NCBI RefSeq assembly: GCF_007954425.1
Contig: NZ_CP042345.1
Span: 1,364,001-1,428,000 of the forward strand
From: Novosphingobium ginsenosidimutans
GTDB lineage: Bacteria; Pseudomonadota; Alphaproteobacteria; Sphingomonadales; Sphingomonadaceae
Length of the DNA: 64,000 nt
Direction of reading: 5' to 3'
Part shown: in pieces, positions 18,351-27,867 of the stretch
Position numbering within the stretch: the stretch's first letter is position 1
Layout: each line of letters opens with the position of its first letter
Position numbers and translations under genes: made by a program
Notes under the pieces: generated by a model
What the model saw: only the letters and a program-made list of their open reading frames with translations
Databases searched by the model: none
Told to the model about the DNA's origin: nothing

Positions 18351-19109
18351 ATGGGTTTTGATAGAGGACGTCGCGGCCGTGGCCGCGACAAGCGCGACGG
18401 GTTCGGCGAAGACAGTTTCGATCCGTTCGCGGGTGGCGGTGGTGACCGCTTTGGTGGCGGCGACCGCTTCGGAGGTGGTGGCGATCGTGGCGGCTTCGGC
18501 GGCCCGGGCCGCGGCTTTGGCGGCGGTGATCGCGGCGGCTTCGGCGGCGGTGCTGGTGGCGGTCGCGGCGGCTTCGGCGGCGGCGCTCCCCGCGGCGGCG
18601 GCGGTGGCGGCGGCATGCCTGCCCAGGTCGTTGGCGAAGGTTCCGGCACGGTCAAGTTCTTCAACGCCGGCAAAGGCTTCGGCTTCATCCAGCGCGATGA
18701 AGGCGGCGAAGACGTGTTCGTGCACATCAGCGCGGTCGAGCGCGCCGGGCTGGAAAGCCTGGCTGAAGGCCAGACGCTGAAGTTCACGCTCGTCGATCGC
18801 GGCGGCAAGGTTTCGGCCAGTGATCTTGAGATCGTCGGTGACCTGATCGAAGCGCCCAAGCGCGAAGCCGCGCCGCAGCGCCAGCTCACGGGTGAGAAGG
18901 CGACCGGCACGGTCAAGTTCTTCAACTCGATGAAGGGCTTTGGTTTCATCACCCGTGATGACGGTCAGCAGGACGCCTTCGTGCATATCAGCGCGGTTGA
19001 GCGTTCGGGCATGTCCGGCCTCAATGAAGGTGACCGCGTTGAGTTCGACATCGAAGTCGACCGACGAGGCAAATATTCGGCCGTGAACCTGACGCCGCTG
19101 CAGGGCTGA
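18351..19109 (+). CDS. Cold-shock protein with two cold-shock domains and a glycine-rich N-terminus
   Basis: A 252-residue protein. Residues 1-90 are disordered and Gly/Arg/Phe-rich (repeats of GGDRFGGG and RGGFGGG), like eukaryotic RGG RNA-binding regions. Two cold-shock domains follow, at about 98-165 (GTVKFFNAGKGFGFIQRD, DVFVHISAV) and 186-250 (GTVKFFNSMKGFGFITRD, AFVHISAV). Both keep the RNP1 and RNP2 aromatic residues for single-stranded nucleic acid binding. Tandem CSD proteins are typical of Alphaproteobacteria (Caulobacter CspC/CspD type). The ATG was chosen because residues upstream of it do not look coding. The ribosome site is weak (GAAAG 13 bases upstream). A terminator follows at 19165. 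Confidence 0.88.
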   Translation: MGFDRGRRGRGRDKRDGFGEDSFDPFAGGGGDRFGGGDRFGGGGDRGGFGGPGRGFGGGDRGGFGGGAGGGRGGFGGGAPRGGGGGGGMPAQVVGEGSGTVKFFNAGKGFGFIQRDEGGEDVFVHISAVERAGLESLAEGQTLKFTLVDRGGKVSASDLEIVGDLIEAPKREAAPQRQLTGEKATGTVKFFNSMKGFGFITRDDGQQDAFVHISAVERSGMSGLNEGDRVEFDIEVDRRGKYSAVNLTPLQG

Positions 19110-19164
19110 CCTGCCGGTGCCGGTCCCGGGGTTGCTCCGGGACACGCCACGGCCTAGAACACCG

Positions 19165-19205
19165 CAAATGGCGGCCCTTCGCGGGGCCGCCATTTGTCGT
19201 TTTCC
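19165..19205 (+). terminator. Rho-independent terminator after the cold-shock gene
   Basis: Perfect 13-base stem CAAATGGCGGCCC / GGGCCGCCATTTG with a 6-base loop (19178-19183), followed by TCGTTTTCC. It begins 56 bases after the stop. A second weaker hairpin (GTCCCGG/CCGGGAC) lies between the stop and this one. Confidence 0.8.
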
Positions 19206-19244
19206 AATTCGTGCATATCTCGCATCCAGCAAAGGAACTTAGCG

Positions 19245-20438
19245 ATGTCGATCACTCCGCTCATGCCAGTCTATCCCCGCTGCGGCTTCCGGCCGGTGCG
19301 CGGTGAGCACTGTCACTTGATCGGGGAAGACGGGCAGCGATATCTCGATTTCGCCGCCGGCATCGCGGTCAATTTGCTCGGCCATTCGCACAAAGGCCTG
19401 ATCGGCGCGATTCAGAAGCAGGCCGAAACGCTAATGCACGTGTCCAACCTCTATGGCAGCCCGCAGGGGGAGCATCTGGCCCAGCGGCTGGTCGATCTGA
19501 CTTTTGCCGACACAGTGTTTTTCACCAATTCTGGCGCCGAAGCGGTGGAATGCGCGATCAAGACGGTACGCGCCTATCACCAGCATGTCGGCAATGACCA
19601 CAAGTTTGAGATCATTACCTTCAAGAACGCCTTCCATGGTCGGACAATGGCAACGATCAGCGCCTCCAACCAAGAGAAGATGCACAAGGGCTTCCTGCCC
19701 CTGCTGCAGGGCTTCAAATACGTCGACTTCGATGACCTGGAAGGTGCCAGGGCGGCGATCGGCCCGAACACCGCCGGCTTCCTGGTCGAACCGGTCCAGG
19801 GCGAAGGCGGGATCCGTCCCGCTTCGGATGCGTTCATGCAAGGGCTGCGCGCGCTCGCAGATGAGCATGACCTGCTGCTGGCGCTGGACGAGGTCCAGTG
19901 CGGCGTGGCCCGCTCCGGCACGCTTTATGCCTATGAACAGTATGGGATCGTTCCGGACGTGGTTGCCACGGCCAAGGGCCTGGGCGGCGGCTTCCCGATC
20001 GGCGCCTGCCTCGCGACCGAGCAGGCCGCCCGCGGCATGGTGATCGGTACCCACGGTTCGACCTATGGCGGCAACCCGCTGGCCATGGCTGCTGCTGAAG
20101 CCGTGCTCGATGCCGTTGCCAATGCGGAGTTCCTCGCCCAGGTCCGCACCACCAGCGAGCGCCTGCGCAGCCGGCTTGAGCAGTTCATCGGCAACTACCC
20201 CGACATGTTCGAGCTCGTCCGTGGCAAGGGCCTGATGCTGGGTATCAAGATGAAGTTCGAAACCCGCGGCTTCGTGGCACACCTGCGTGACAACCATCAC
20301 CTGCTGACCGTGGCTGCTGGTGACAATACCCTGCGCCTGGTGCCGCCGCTGGTGATCGGCGATGCCGAGATCGACGAGTTCTTTGACAAGCTCTCGGCCG
20401 GTGCGGCCAGCTTCCAGCCGCCGGAACCCGTGCAATGA
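19245..20438 (+). CDS. argD: Acetylornithine aminotransferase
   Basis: A 397-residue class III PLP aminotransferase that converts N-acetylglutamate semialdehyde to N-acetylornithine in arginine synthesis. Visible features are [15 protein letters not shown] (PLP phosphate site), DEVQCG (residue 215 on) and the PLP lysine in [14 protein letters not shown] (Lys 244). The start at 19245 has AAGGA 9 bases upstream; the in-frame extension to 19194 lies in the preceding terminator. It may also act in lysine synthesis, as ArgD often does. The stop overlaps argF by 4 bases (ATGA). Confidence 0.95.
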   Translation: MSITPLMPVYPRCGFRPVRGEHCHLIGEDGQRYLDFAAGIAVNLLGHSHKGLIGAIQKQAETLMHVSNLYGSPQGEHLAQRLVDLTFADTVFFTNSGAEAVECAIKTVRAYHQHVGNDHKFEIITFKNAFHGRTMATISASNQEKMHKGFLPLLQGFKYVDFDDLEGARAAIGPNTAGFLVEPVQGEGGIRPASDAFMQGLRALADEHDLLLALDEVQCGVARSGTLYAYEQYGIVPDVVATAKGLGGGFPIGACLATEQAARGMVIGTHGSTYGGNPLAMAAAEAVLDAVANAEFLAQVRTTSERLRSRLEQFIGNYPDMFELVRGKGLMLGIKMKFETRGFVAHLRDNHHLLTVAAGDNTLRLVPPLVIGDAEIDEFFDKLSAGAASFQPPEPVQ

Positions 20439-21361
20439 CGCGGCACTTCCTGAACCTCGTCGACGCGGGGGGAAATGGACTGGTCGCGATGCTGAACGAC
20501 GCGCTCGATCGCAAGGCGGCGCGTGCGGCCTGGCCCAAGGGCAAGGTCGATGCCGATGCACCGCTGGCGGGGCACGTGCTGGCAATGGTGTTCGAAAAGA
20601 ACTCCACCCGCACGCGCGTTTCGTTCGACATGGCGATGCGCCAGCTCGGCGGCAGCGCGATTACGCTCGAATCCGGGACCAGCCAGCTGGGCCGTGGCGA
20701 GACGATCGCAGATACCGCCCGCGTGCTCAGCCGGATGGTCGATGCGATCATGCTGCGGACCGACGATCACGCCAAGATCGAGGAACTGGCGCATTATGCG
20801 ACTGTTCCAGTGATCAATGGCCTGACCGACGAGAGCCACCCCTGCCAGATCATGGCCGACCTCCTGACCCTGCTGGAACAGGGCAAGGCGCTGCCCGGGC
20901 TGGAAGTGGCATGGCTGGGCGATGGCAACAATGTGCTCAACTCGATTATCGAGGCGGCGGGGCTGCTGCGCTTCAATGTCCGCGTCGGCACGCCCAGGGG
21001 CTACGAGCCCGATGCCGGGTATATCGAACGAGCCCGCGCGCTTGGCGCGACTATCACCCTGACCAATGATGCCGCCGAAGCAGCGCGCGGGGCGGACGTG
21101 GTGGTGACCGATACCTGGGTCTCGATGGGCCAGGACCACGCCCACAACAAGCTTGCGGCCATGGCCCCGTTCCAGGTTGATGAGCAGTTGATGGCCCTCG
21201 CCGGTGCGGGTGCAACCTTTCTCCACTGCCTGCCTGCCCATCGTAACGAAGAGGTGACCGATGCCGTAATCGACGGTCCGCAGTCGGTTGTCTGGGACGA
21301 GGCGGAGAACCGCATCCACGCCCAGAAGAGCGTGCTGCGCTGGGTCTTTGGCCAACTGTGA
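20435..21361 (+). CDS. argF: Ornithine carbamoyltransferase
   Basis: A 308-residue enzyme joining carbamoyl phosphate and ornithine to give citrulline. The carbamoyl-phosphate loop is STRTR (57-61), with HPCQ in the substrate site and the ornithine loop HCLPAHR near the C-terminus. It is the middle gene of the coupled set argD-argF-hslO: it overlaps argD by ATGA and its stop overlaps the GTG start of hslO. Confidence 0.96.
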   Translation: MTRHFLNLVDAGGNGLVAMLNDALDRKAARAAWPKGKVDADAPLAGHVLAMVFEKNSTRTRVSFDMAMRQLGGSAITLESGTSQLGRGETIADTARVLSRMVDAIMLRTDDHAKIEELAHYATVPVINGLTDESHPCQIMADLLTLLEQGKALPGLEVAWLGDGNNVLNSIIEAAGLLRFNVRVGTPRGYEPDAGYIERARALGATITLTNDAAEAARGADVVVTDTWVSMGQDHAHNKLAAMAPFQVDEQLMALAGAGATFLHCLPAHRNEEVTDAVIDGPQSVVWDEAENRIHAQKSVLRWVFGQL

Positions 21362-22266
21362 GCCTGCCCGAGCACATCGCGGCGGGCGAGACCGGCTATG
21401 ACCGGGTGCTGCGCTTCTCGATTCCAGGGCGCAATGCCCGGGGACGGGTGGTGCGCCTTGGGCCGGTACTCGACACGATCCTGACCGCGCACGATTACCC
21501 GCCGCCGATCCGCCGGCTGCTGGCCGAAGCGCTGGTGTTGACCGCGCTGCTTGGCACCTTGCTGAAGGACGAAGGCAGCCAGCTGACGATGCAGGCGCAG
21601 ACCGAAGCAGGTGTGGTCGATCTGCTGGTCTGCGATTACCGCAACGGTGAGCTGCGCGGCTATGTCCGCCACGATGCCGAGCGCCTGGCCGAACTTGGCC
21701 GCAATCCATCGCTCTATGCCCTGTTCGGTAAGGGCTATCTTGCGGTCACCTTCGATCTTGCGGCTACTGGCCAGCGCTATCAGGGCATCGTACCGCTAGA
21801 GGGTGCCAGCCTGGCTGAGGCCTGCGAAAGCTATTTTGCCCAGAGCGAGCAGGTACCTACCCTGATCAGGGTCGGGATCGGCGATGGCTCAGCCGGTTGC
21901 ATCGGCGCTGGCATTCTCGTCCAACACCTCGCCGAGGGCGAGGAAGGGCGAGAACGGCTCCACGTCAAGATGGACCACCCGGAATGGGAGCATGTAGCTG
22001 TCCTTGCAGGCAGCACGCGGCCTGAGGAACTGGTCGATCCAGACCTCTCGCTTGAAGCGCTGATCTGGCGGCTGTTCCACGACGAATCCGAAGTGCGGGT
22101 CGAAACGGGGGGCACACTCCATCGCGGCTGCCGCTGCTCCATTGCGCACTATGAGAGCGTATTGGCCAAGTTTCCCGAAGAAGACCGGATCGAGATGCGC
22201 AATGCCCAAGGCCTGATCGAGGTCGACTGCGCGTTCTGCTCGAAGTTGTTCCAGATCGAGATGTGA
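21358..22266 (+). CDS. hslO: Redox-regulated chaperone Hsp33
   Basis: A 302-residue Hsp33 that holds unfolded proteins during oxidative stress. The zinc-binding redox switch is present near the C-terminus: CRC (in [12 protein letters not shown]) and CAFC (in [12 protein letters not shown]). When oxidised, these four cysteines form disulfides and activate the chaperone. The start is GTG at 21358, overlapping the argF stop as GTGA. argF-hslO adjacency is frequent in Sphingomonadales. Confidence 0.94.
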   Translation: MSLPEHIAAGETGYDRVLRFSIPGRNARGRVVRLGPVLDTILTAHDYPPPIRRLLAEALVLTALLGTLLKDEGSQLTMQAQTEAGVVDLLVCDYRNGELRGYVRHDAERLAELGRNPSLYALFGKGYLAVTFDLAATGQRYQGIVPLEGASLAEACESYFAQSEQVPTLIRVGIGDGSAGCIGAGILVQHLAEGEEGRERLHVKMDHPEWEHVAVLAGSTRPEELVDPDLSLEALIWRLFHDESEVRVETGGTLHRGCRCSIAHYESVLAKFPEEDRIEMRNAQGLIEVDCAFCSKLFQIEM

Positions 22267-22380
22267 CAACGGTTCGTCGATAAAAAAACACGCTTTGGCG
22301 GTAACCGTCGTTATGTTACAAGCGAAAATCCGTTGCCGGCCCGATTGTTAGGGCAGCATGGCATCGGGGGGAGACGCGCG

Positions 22381-22791
22381 GTGCGCCAAGTGGTGAAACA
22401 AGGACTGGCGATCGCCCTAGCGGGCTGGGCGGCCTTGGCAGTACCAGCTTCGAGCCAGCGCCCTGCCTTGGCCATGCTCGATCAGATCGAGCCGGGCCGG
22501 TGGGAAATCCGCCTCCGCGATGGCACCCGCCGCAGCTATCCGATTTGCGTCGACAATGGCCGCAAGCTGATCCAGCTGCGCCACGACGCGCTCAACTGCG
22601 AGCGGCTGGTGATTGACGATCGCGCCGATGAGGTGACGGTTCAGTATACCTGCCGTGGCCGCGGCTATGGCCGCACCAGCATTCGCCGTGAGACTGGCCG
22701 GCTGGTCCAGATCGAAACCCAGGGCATTGCTGAAGGGCTGCCGTTCGACTTTGCCGCAGAGGCGCGCCGAACGGGCGATTGCGGCGGATAG
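22381..22791 (+). CDS. DUF3617-like exported protein of unknown function
   Basis: A 136-residue protein starting at GTG 22381, chosen because GGGGGGAG lies 6-7 bases upstream; a TTG at 22333 would add 16 residues without a ribosome site. A signal peptide (GLAIALAGWAALAVPASS) is followed by LDQIEPGRWEIRLRD, three cysteines (YPICVDN, LNCERL, YTCRGRG) and a final Cys (GDCGG), likely two disulfides. The opening PGRWE pattern and cysteine layout resemble DUF3617 periplasmic proteins. It lies between hslO and queC on the same strand. Confidence 0.65.
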   Translation: MRQVVKQGLAIALAGWAALAVPASSQRPALAMLDQIEPGRWEIRLRDGTRRSYPICVDNGRKLIQLRHDALNCERLVIDDRADEVTVQYTCRGRGYGRTSIRRETGRLVQIETQGIAEGLPFDFAAEARRTGDCGG

Positions 22792-22845
22792 ACTCCCGGC
22801 ACGGCGCAGTTGCCATTGGCCTGTGCTCAGGCTAGCCCAGCGGCA

Positions 22846-23541
22846 ATGTCTTCCGCTGCAAATTCTTCTCAGCGCCAGGCTGTCGTGCTCCTTTCCGGCG
22901 GTCTCGATTCCATGGTGGTCGCCGGGCTCGCGCAGGAAGCGGGCTATGCCATCAATGCGCTGACCATTGACTACAACCAGCGCCACCGCCGCGAACTGGA
23001 TGCCGCCAGAGCGATTGCCGAGCGGATCGGTGCGGTTCGGCACGTCGTGCTGCCGCTTGACCTGTCGCGTTTCGGCGGCTCCGCGCTGACCGCTGACATC
23101 GACGTGCCCAAGCAGGGTGTCGGTGCGGACATTCCGGTTACTTATGTCCCGGCGCGCAATCTGGTGTTCCTCTCGCTGACCCTCGCCTGGGCCGAGGCAC
23201 TGGGGGTTCGCGATATCTTTATCGGCGTGAACGCGCTCGATTACTCGGGTTATCCCGATTGCCGTCCCGAATTCATCGCCGGCTTCCAGGATCTGGCGCG
23301 GCTCGCGACGAAGGCCGGGGCCGAAGGCGATGAATGGCGCATCCACGCGCCATTGCAGTTCCTCGGCAAGGCAGAAATCGCCGCTGAGGCGCACCGTCTG
23401 GAACTGGACGCGGGACTGAGCTGGTCGTGCTATGACCCGCAGCCCGACGGGTCGGCCTGCGGCTTGTGCGATAGCTGTCGCCTCAGGCGCGAAGGCTTTG
23501 CCAAGGCAGGACTGGTCGATCCGACCCGTTACGCCGCCTAA
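22846..23541 (+). CDS. queC: 7-cyano-7-deazaguanine synthase
   Basis: A 231-residue QueC that turns 7-carboxy-7-deazaguanine into preQ0 using ATP and ammonia, on the path to the tRNA base queuosine. The PP-loop ATP motif SGGLDS is at 17-22. The zinc cysteines sit at the end (WSCYDP, then CGLCDSC). The start at 22846 is chosen over 22810 because SGGLDS normally lies within the first 20 residues. No other queuosine gene is present in the window. Confidence 0.94.
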   Translation: MSSAANSSQRQAVVLLSGGLDSMVVAGLAQEAGYAINALTIDYNQRHRRELDAARAIAERIGAVRHVVLPLDLSRFGGSALTADIDVPKQGVGADIPVTYVPARNLVFLSLTLAWAEALGVRDIFIGVNALDYSGYPDCRPEFIAGFQDLARLATKAGAEGDEWRIHAPLQFLGKAEIAAEAHRLELDAGLSWSCYDPQPDGSACGLCDSCRLRREGFAKAGLVDPTRYAA

Positions 23542-23567
23542 AGAAAAAGACATTCAGGGAGAGACCA

Positions 23568-25148
23568 GTGACCGAAGCCCAGGACAACGCCGCCGCCCCG
23601 CGTGAAGCCACGAGCTACAGCTGGTATGTGCTGAGCGTCCTCGTCGTGGTCTACATCCTCAACTTCATTGACCGGCAGATCATCTCGATCCTGGCCTTGG
23701 AAATCAAAGCCGATCTCAATCTGACCGATAGCGACATGGGCTTTCTGGGCGGTGCGGCCTTTGCCGTGTTCTATGCCCTGTTCGGTATTCCGCTGGGCCG
23801 GCTGGCTGACAACTGGAGCCGGGTAAAGCTGCTGAGCATTGGCCTGGCGCTGTGGTCGACGATGACCGCGCTGTCCGGCTTTGCCCGCAGCCAGATGACC
23901 TTGACCCTGGCGCGGATGGGCGTGGGGATCGGCGAGGCAACCGCCAGCCCAACCGCCTACTCGCTGATCTCGGACTACTTCCCCAAGCGCCAGCGCGCGA
24001 CCGCTCTGGCGATTTACTCTTCGGGTCTTTACCTCGGCGGCGGCGTGTCGCTGCTGATCGGGGCCAAGATCAGCAAGGTCTGGAACGCGGCCTATCCCGA
24101 GGGCGGACCGCTCGGCCTGGTTGGGTGGCACGCTGCATTCCTGGCCGTGGGGATCCCGGGCATCCTGGTTGCCCTGTGGGTTGCCACCCTGCGCGAACCG
24201 GTTCGCGGAGCCATGGACGGTACGCCGAGCAAGAGCTCTGACCGGCCCTTCGCCGAATTCTTTGCCGACCTTTCGACGATTGTGCCGCCGTTCACGCTGG
24301 TCGGCGCAGCGCGACGCGGCGCGGGTGCGCTGGCAATCAATATTGCGGTCGCCGCCGGGCTCTCGACCTTCGCGTGGATCATGATCAAGCTTACTGGCAA
24401 CCTGCCGCAATGGTCGGCCGTGGCGCTCGGCTATTATGCGGTGTTTTCGTGGGCTTCGGTGCTGCGCCAAAAGGATCCCGCCACCTTCCGTCTGATCTGG
24501 GGGACCCCGGCATTCATCTGCACGACGCTGGGTTATTCGATGGTTTCGCTGGCGGCCTATGGACTGGCGTTCTGGTCAGCGCCCTATGCCGAACAGGTGC
24601 TCAAGCTGCCGAAGGACCAGCTGGCCTTCTGGCTTGGCGCTAATGGCGCCATCAGCGGATTCCTGGGTGTGATCATCGGCGGGCGCATGGCTGACGCGTT
24701 GCGGGCGAAGAACCCGGCTGGCCGGATCCTGATGATCCTGTTCGGGGTGATCGCGCCGGCGCTGCCAATCTGGATTGGCTACACCACGTCCGATCCGGTG
24801 CTGTTCTACGTGATGAACTTCCTTGCCGGTCTGTTCGCCGCCGCTGCGCTTGGCGCAGCAGCAGCAACCACCCAGGATCTGGTCCTGCCAAGGATGCGCG
24901 GCACGGCGACAGCTTCGTTCTTCCTGGGTACGACGCTCGTCGGGCTGTGCTTCGGTCCCTATATGGTTGGACAGGTTTCAGACCTGGCTGGCACCATGGT
25001 TGACGGCAAACTGGTCGGTAACCTCAGAGTAGGGATCCTCTCGCTGCTCGCCGTTGCGCCGCCGGCGGTTGCACTGCTGCTCTATGCCTACAAAGCCGTT
25101 CCGCAGGCCGAGGCCACATTGGCTGAGCGGGCCGGCGAATCCGCCTGA
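23568..25148 (+). CDS. Major facilitator superfamily transporter (Spinster-like)
   Basis: A 526-residue transporter with about 12 membrane helices. It begins SWYVLSVLVVVYILNFIDRQ, and the FxDRQ is typical of the Spinster-like/phthalate-permease-type MFS proteins that are abundant in Sphingomonadales. The helix 2-3 loop GRLADNWSR is the MFS signature. A central loop (about 195-250) is cytoplasmic. The start is GTG with GGGAGA 7 bases upstream. The substrate is unknown; nothing nearby suggests one. Confidence 0.88.
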   Translation: MTEAQDNAAAPREATSYSWYVLSVLVVVYILNFIDRQIISILALEIKADLNLTDSDMGFLGGAAFAVFYALFGIPLGRLADNWSRVKLLSIGLALWSTMTALSGFARSQMTLTLARMGVGIGEATASPTAYSLISDYFPKRQRATALAIYSSGLYLGGGVSLLIGAKISKVWNAAYPEGGPLGLVGWHAAFLAVGIPGILVALWVATLREPVRGAMDGTPSKSSDRPFAEFFADLSTIVPPFTLVGAARRGAGALAINIAVAAGLSTFAWIMIKLTGNLPQWSAVALGYYAVFSWASVLRQKDPATFRLIWGTPAFICTTLGYSMVSLAAYGLAFWSAPYAEQVLKLPKDQLAFWLGANGAISGFLGVIIGGRMADALRAKNPAGRILMILFGVIAPALPIWIGYTTSDPVLFYVMNFLAGLFAAAALGAAAATTQDLVLPRMRGTATASFFLGTTLVGLCFGPYMVGQVSDLAGTMVDGKLVGNLRVGILSLLAVAPPAVALLLYAYKAVPQAEATLAERAGESA

Positions 25149-25157
25149 GGCGACCCG

Positions 25158-25676
25158 TCAGCTGCGGTTGAGCACACCGCAAGCTATCCGGGCACCGCTG
25201 TTGCCTGAGGGATCGGTCCGGTAATCGTCGGCTGCCGCGTGCAGCACGACTGCCGTGCCATCGGCATCGAACAGCGCCGCGTCGATCGCCGCCGCGTCGA
25301 GGCCCAGGCTGGCATTGGCCGTACCAAGACCGGCCTTGTCGATCGTTACGTTGGGTAAGTCGCCAAGGTGGGCCCCCTGCGGGTTATCCTTGCCATGCTG
25401 GTGACCGCCGGGATTGAGGTGCGGACCGGCGCTGGTGAATGGCGCCTCGCACTTGCCCACGGCGTGAAGGTGCATCCCGTGAACTGCGCCCGGGGTGCCA
25501 TTGACCGTGATGCTGACGGTCGTTTCGCCGGCGCGGCGATCGAACACGGCCGTTCCAATCGCCCGGCCTTCGGCATTCGCGAGCTGCGCCGAACCGAGGT
25601 TGGTGGTGCGGTTGTCAACTGTAGCGCACCCGGCGAGGGCGAGAGCGACGAGGGCGGGCGTAACAATACGTTGCAT
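25158..25676 (-). CDS. sodC: Superoxide dismutase [Cu-Zn], lipoprotein
   Basis: A 172-residue periplasmic SodC that dismutates superoxide. The signal ends in the lipobox LALAGC (Cys 17), so it is likely anchored to a membrane. Metal ligands are in GMHLHAVGKCEA, HLNPGGHQHG and GAHLGDLPN, and the catalytic Arg is in SGNSGARIACGV. The two cysteines that form the structural disulfide are present. The start at 25676 has GGAGAG 4 bases upstream; an in-frame GTG/ATG at 25700 would spoil the lipoprotein signal. Confidence 0.93.
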   Translation of the reverse strand: MQRIVTPALVALALAGCATVDNRTTNLGSAQLANAEGRAIGTAVFDRRAGETTVSITVNGTPGAVHGMHLHAVGKCEAPFTSAGPHLNPGGHQHGKDNPQGAHLGDLPNVTIDKAGLGTANASLGLDAAAIDAALFDADGTAVVLHAAADDYRTDPSGNSGARIACGVLNRS

Positions 25677-25701
25677 GCTTCTCTCCAACTTCCCCCTCAC
25701 T

Positions 25702-25735
25702 CAAAAGGAAAGGGGGCCGGATTGCTCCGACCCCC
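25702..25735 (-). terminator. Terminator after the OmpA-family gene
   Basis: A 10-base stem GGGGGCCGGA / TCCGACCCCC with one mismatch and a 4-base loop, followed on the minus strand by TTTCCTTTTGAG. It starts about 29 bases after the ompA stop and separates ompA from sodC. Confidence 0.8.
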
Positions 25736-25763
25736 TGAACCTTTAGCGCCTTGCGGCGGCTGA

Positions 25764-26855
25764 TTACATGCCCGAACCCGGACCGTAGGTGATTTCCACC
25801 CGGCGGTTCTGGAGTTCGCGGACGCCGTCAGCAGTCGGCACGCGCGGGTTGTTTTCACCGAAGCCCTGGCTGGTGATGGCGCCATCGGCGATACCACGCG
25901 AGGTCAGGTAGCCGCGAACCGAAGCGTTGCGACGCTCCGACAGGCCCTGGTTGTACTTCGGCGTACCCGAACGGTCAGCATAGCCGGCCAGCATGATCGG
26001 AACGTTGGCGCAGTTGGCATAGGCCGTGACTGCGCTGTCGAGGATCGAAGCCGCTTCCGGCGTGATGTCCGACTTATCCCAGTCGAAGAACACGATGTAC
26101 GGACCCTTGTTGCAGACCACAGCCGGCGGAGGCGGCGGAGGCGGCGGGGGCGGCGGGGGCGGCGGAGGCGGCGGAGGCGGGGGCGGCGGCGGAGCAACCG
26201 GCTCCGGAGCGCCACCGAAGTTGTAGCCCAGCGTCAGCAGCAGCGAGTGCGAACGGAAGCGGGTCCGGATGTTCTGGCCGCCGGTGTTCACCAGATCGTT
26301 GTGGTACTGGTTGAAGAAGCGATACTTCAGACCAACGTCGATGTTGTCGCTGATCGGCGTGCGGATGCCAGCCAGAGCCTGCCAGGCCAGACCAGTATCC
26401 GAATCGACCAGCGAAAGCGGCGAGTTGGGCGAGAGGATCACAGCGTTCTTGACGCGGCCGACGCCGACGCCACCACCGACGAAGCCCTGCAGGCCATCAT
26501 CGGGACCAAAGTCGAGCAGGCCGTTGACCATGAAGCTCAGGGCCTCAGCACCACCGCCAACATTGGCGTCGCTGTAGCGCGTGGTAACCGTCTGGAAGCT
26601 CTTTTCTTCGGCGCGGCGATAGCTGGCTTCGGCTTCAAGGCGGAAGCCACCAAAGTCGTAACCGACGATACCACCGAAGTCATAGCCGGTCTTCAGATCC
26701 AGCGAGCCTTCGTTGTTCACGCCGGTGAAGTTCTTGATATCTTCGACGATCATGCCACCGGCATCAGCTTCGACGTACCAAGAATCATCGCGAGCCAGTG
26801 CAGGCGTCGCGAGGGCCGAGGAGGCAAGCGCCATCCCAATGACCAGTTTCCGCAT
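25764..26855 (-). CDS. OmpA-family outer-membrane protein with long polyproline linker
   Basis: A 363-residue protein. A signal peptide (cleavage near residue 21, ALA-RDD) is followed by an eight-stranded barrel domain (about 25-215, with the YNFGG end). A linker of 24 consecutive prolines runs from residue 222 to 245. The OmpA C-terminal domain (about 250-355) holds FFDWDKSDIT and the peptidoglycan-binding GYADRSG and SERRNASVRGYL, and ends in NRRVEITYG. It tethers the outer membrane to the cell wall. The proline run is encoded by a GGC/GGA/GGG repeat (see 26121-26192). The gene faces away from nothing on its own strand: upstream lies the GTA relic. Confidence 0.92.
   Translation of the reverse strand: MRKLVIGMALASSALATPALARDDSWYVEADAGGMIVEDIKNFTGVNNEGSLDLKTGYDFGGIVGYDFGGFRLEAEASYRRAEEKSFQTVTTRYSDANVGGGAEALSFMVNGLLDFGPDDGLQGFVGGGVGVGRVKNAVILSPNSPLSLVDSDTGLAWQALAGIRTPISDNIDVGLKYRFFNQYHNDLVNTGGQNIRTRFRSHSLLLTLGYNFGGAPEPVAPPPPPPPPPPPPPPPPPPPPPPPAVVCNKGPYIVFFDWDKSDITPEAASILDSAVTAYANCANVPIMLAGYADRSGTPKYNQGLSERRNASVRGYLTSRGIADGAITSQGFGENNPRVPTADGVRELQNRRVEITYGPGSGM
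26121..26192. repeat. Trinucleotide/hexanucleotide repeat encoding polyproline
   Basis: A 72-base tract of GGN units (GGC, GGA and GGG mixed) that encodes the 24-proline linker of the OmpA-like protein on the minus strand. Because the units are multiples of three, slippage would change linker length without shifting the frame. Confidence 0.85.
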
Positions 26856-27011
26856 TATCGTTTTCCCCTTTTAACAGGATTGAACCACCGAGTTCGACCG
26901 TGTCTAACTGCATCGAATAGTGTGCGCAAGCGGTCAAAGCGCTCTGCTGTTGCAATAATGTCGCGTTTTGGGGCCGTCTCCTCGCGAAAAAGCATCACTT
27001 CGTCGTGTCAG

Positions 27012-27414
27012 CTATTGTATCGGCAAAATGCCCGCCGCGACCAGGGAGTCGACCAAGGCGGCAATCGCTGTCCGGGCCTGGACATCGATCACCGCGCCGC
27101 CGCTCGGCATTGCCGGTTTGGCGGGGCTTTTCCATGACCCAAAGAAGAACAATTCCTGCCCCGTCATCCGGTTAAGCACGCGCAGGCCGTCGCGCGGCGC
27201 TTGAAACAGCCACTGGCCTTGCTGGTAGCTGGCAATCTTGCCCGCCTGACCGCTCCAGACCCCCGTCGGGCTGGCAGCCACCAGCCAGGCCTGCCCCTCT
27301 TGCGGACTGGTCGGCGGGGTGCCTGTCTGGGCCTCGACCGCGCCGTGCAAGAGTGCGTCGATGCGGGCGAGGCTTTCGTTCAAATACAGCTCCTTCTGAG
27401 TCTGTCCGGCGAGC
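27012..27414 (-). pseudogene. DUF2793 protein fragment (far end of a gene transfer agent cluster)
   Basis: A C-terminal reading frame of about 131 residues, from LAGQTQKELYLNESLARID to its stop. The opening AGQxQKExxxNEALxRxD, the EGQAWLVAASPTGVWSG block and the tail resemble DUF2793 proteins, which lie just after the tail-tip genes of the gene transfer agent clusters in Sphingomonadales. Its own start is missing: the frame is joined directly to the terminase fragment at about 27405-27416, in a different reading frame. It is therefore probably not translated as such. The frame has stayed open to its natural end. Confidence 0.7.
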
Positions 27415-27867
27415 GTGGCTGTGCTGCGGGCCACGCAGCGACTCGGGTTCGCCCGCGGAATAGAGCGTGGCGAGCGCACCATTCGGCCAGACCAGCCGCC
27501 GCAGCGAGGGCTCAAACTGCGGGCGCTGCTGCGGCAGACCGATCGAGAGCAGGCCGCTCTCGCCCTCGACCATGACCGAGCGCACCTCACCCAGCGAGGC
27601 CCCGACCAGCGCGATCCGCGCGGTGGGATCACGCTCGGCAATGTCGCGGACCCATTCGGCCCCGGCGCGGGTCTTGCCGAAGCCGCGCCCGGCCAGGATC
27701 AGCCACAGCTGCCAGTCGCCCGGCGGCGGCAATTGCGCCGCGCGCGCCCACAGCGGCCAGACATGGGCAAATTCCTCCTTTGCTTCCGGCGGCAAGCGGC
27801 GCAGCCAGGCGAGCCGTTCGCCCTCTGGTTGCTGCAACAGTTCGGCCATCAGCACCTGGTCGGTCAT
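27172..27867 (-). pseudogene. Gene transfer agent terminase large subunit, truncated
   Basis: The first 152 codons match a GTA/phage terminase ATPase: Walker A LILAGRGFGKTRAGAEWVR (57-75), then LVGASLGEVRSVMVEGESG, LVWPNGALATLYSAGEPES and LRGPQHSHA. At GPQHSHA the family normally continues with W.DE, the Walker B acidic pair; here the match ends and the frame runs on for 79 out-of-frame residues to a stop at 27172. A complete subunit would have about 430 residues and a nuclease domain. The DNA after the break encodes DUF2793 in another frame. The ATG overlaps the stop of the small-subunit gene (ATGA), as in intact clusters. Any product would lack Walker B and nuclease. Confidence 0.75.

Noticed and set aside
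22792..22845. preQ1 riboswitch ahead of queC
   Set aside because: Only about 54 bases separate the genes, and I could not find the needed hairpin and A-rich tail pairing with the ribosome site.
27172..27867. A sequencing frameshift in an otherwise complete terminase gene
   Set aside because: After the break neither frame continues the terminase (no Walker B or nuclease domain); the new frame matches DUF2793. A base error would restore terminase, which it does not.
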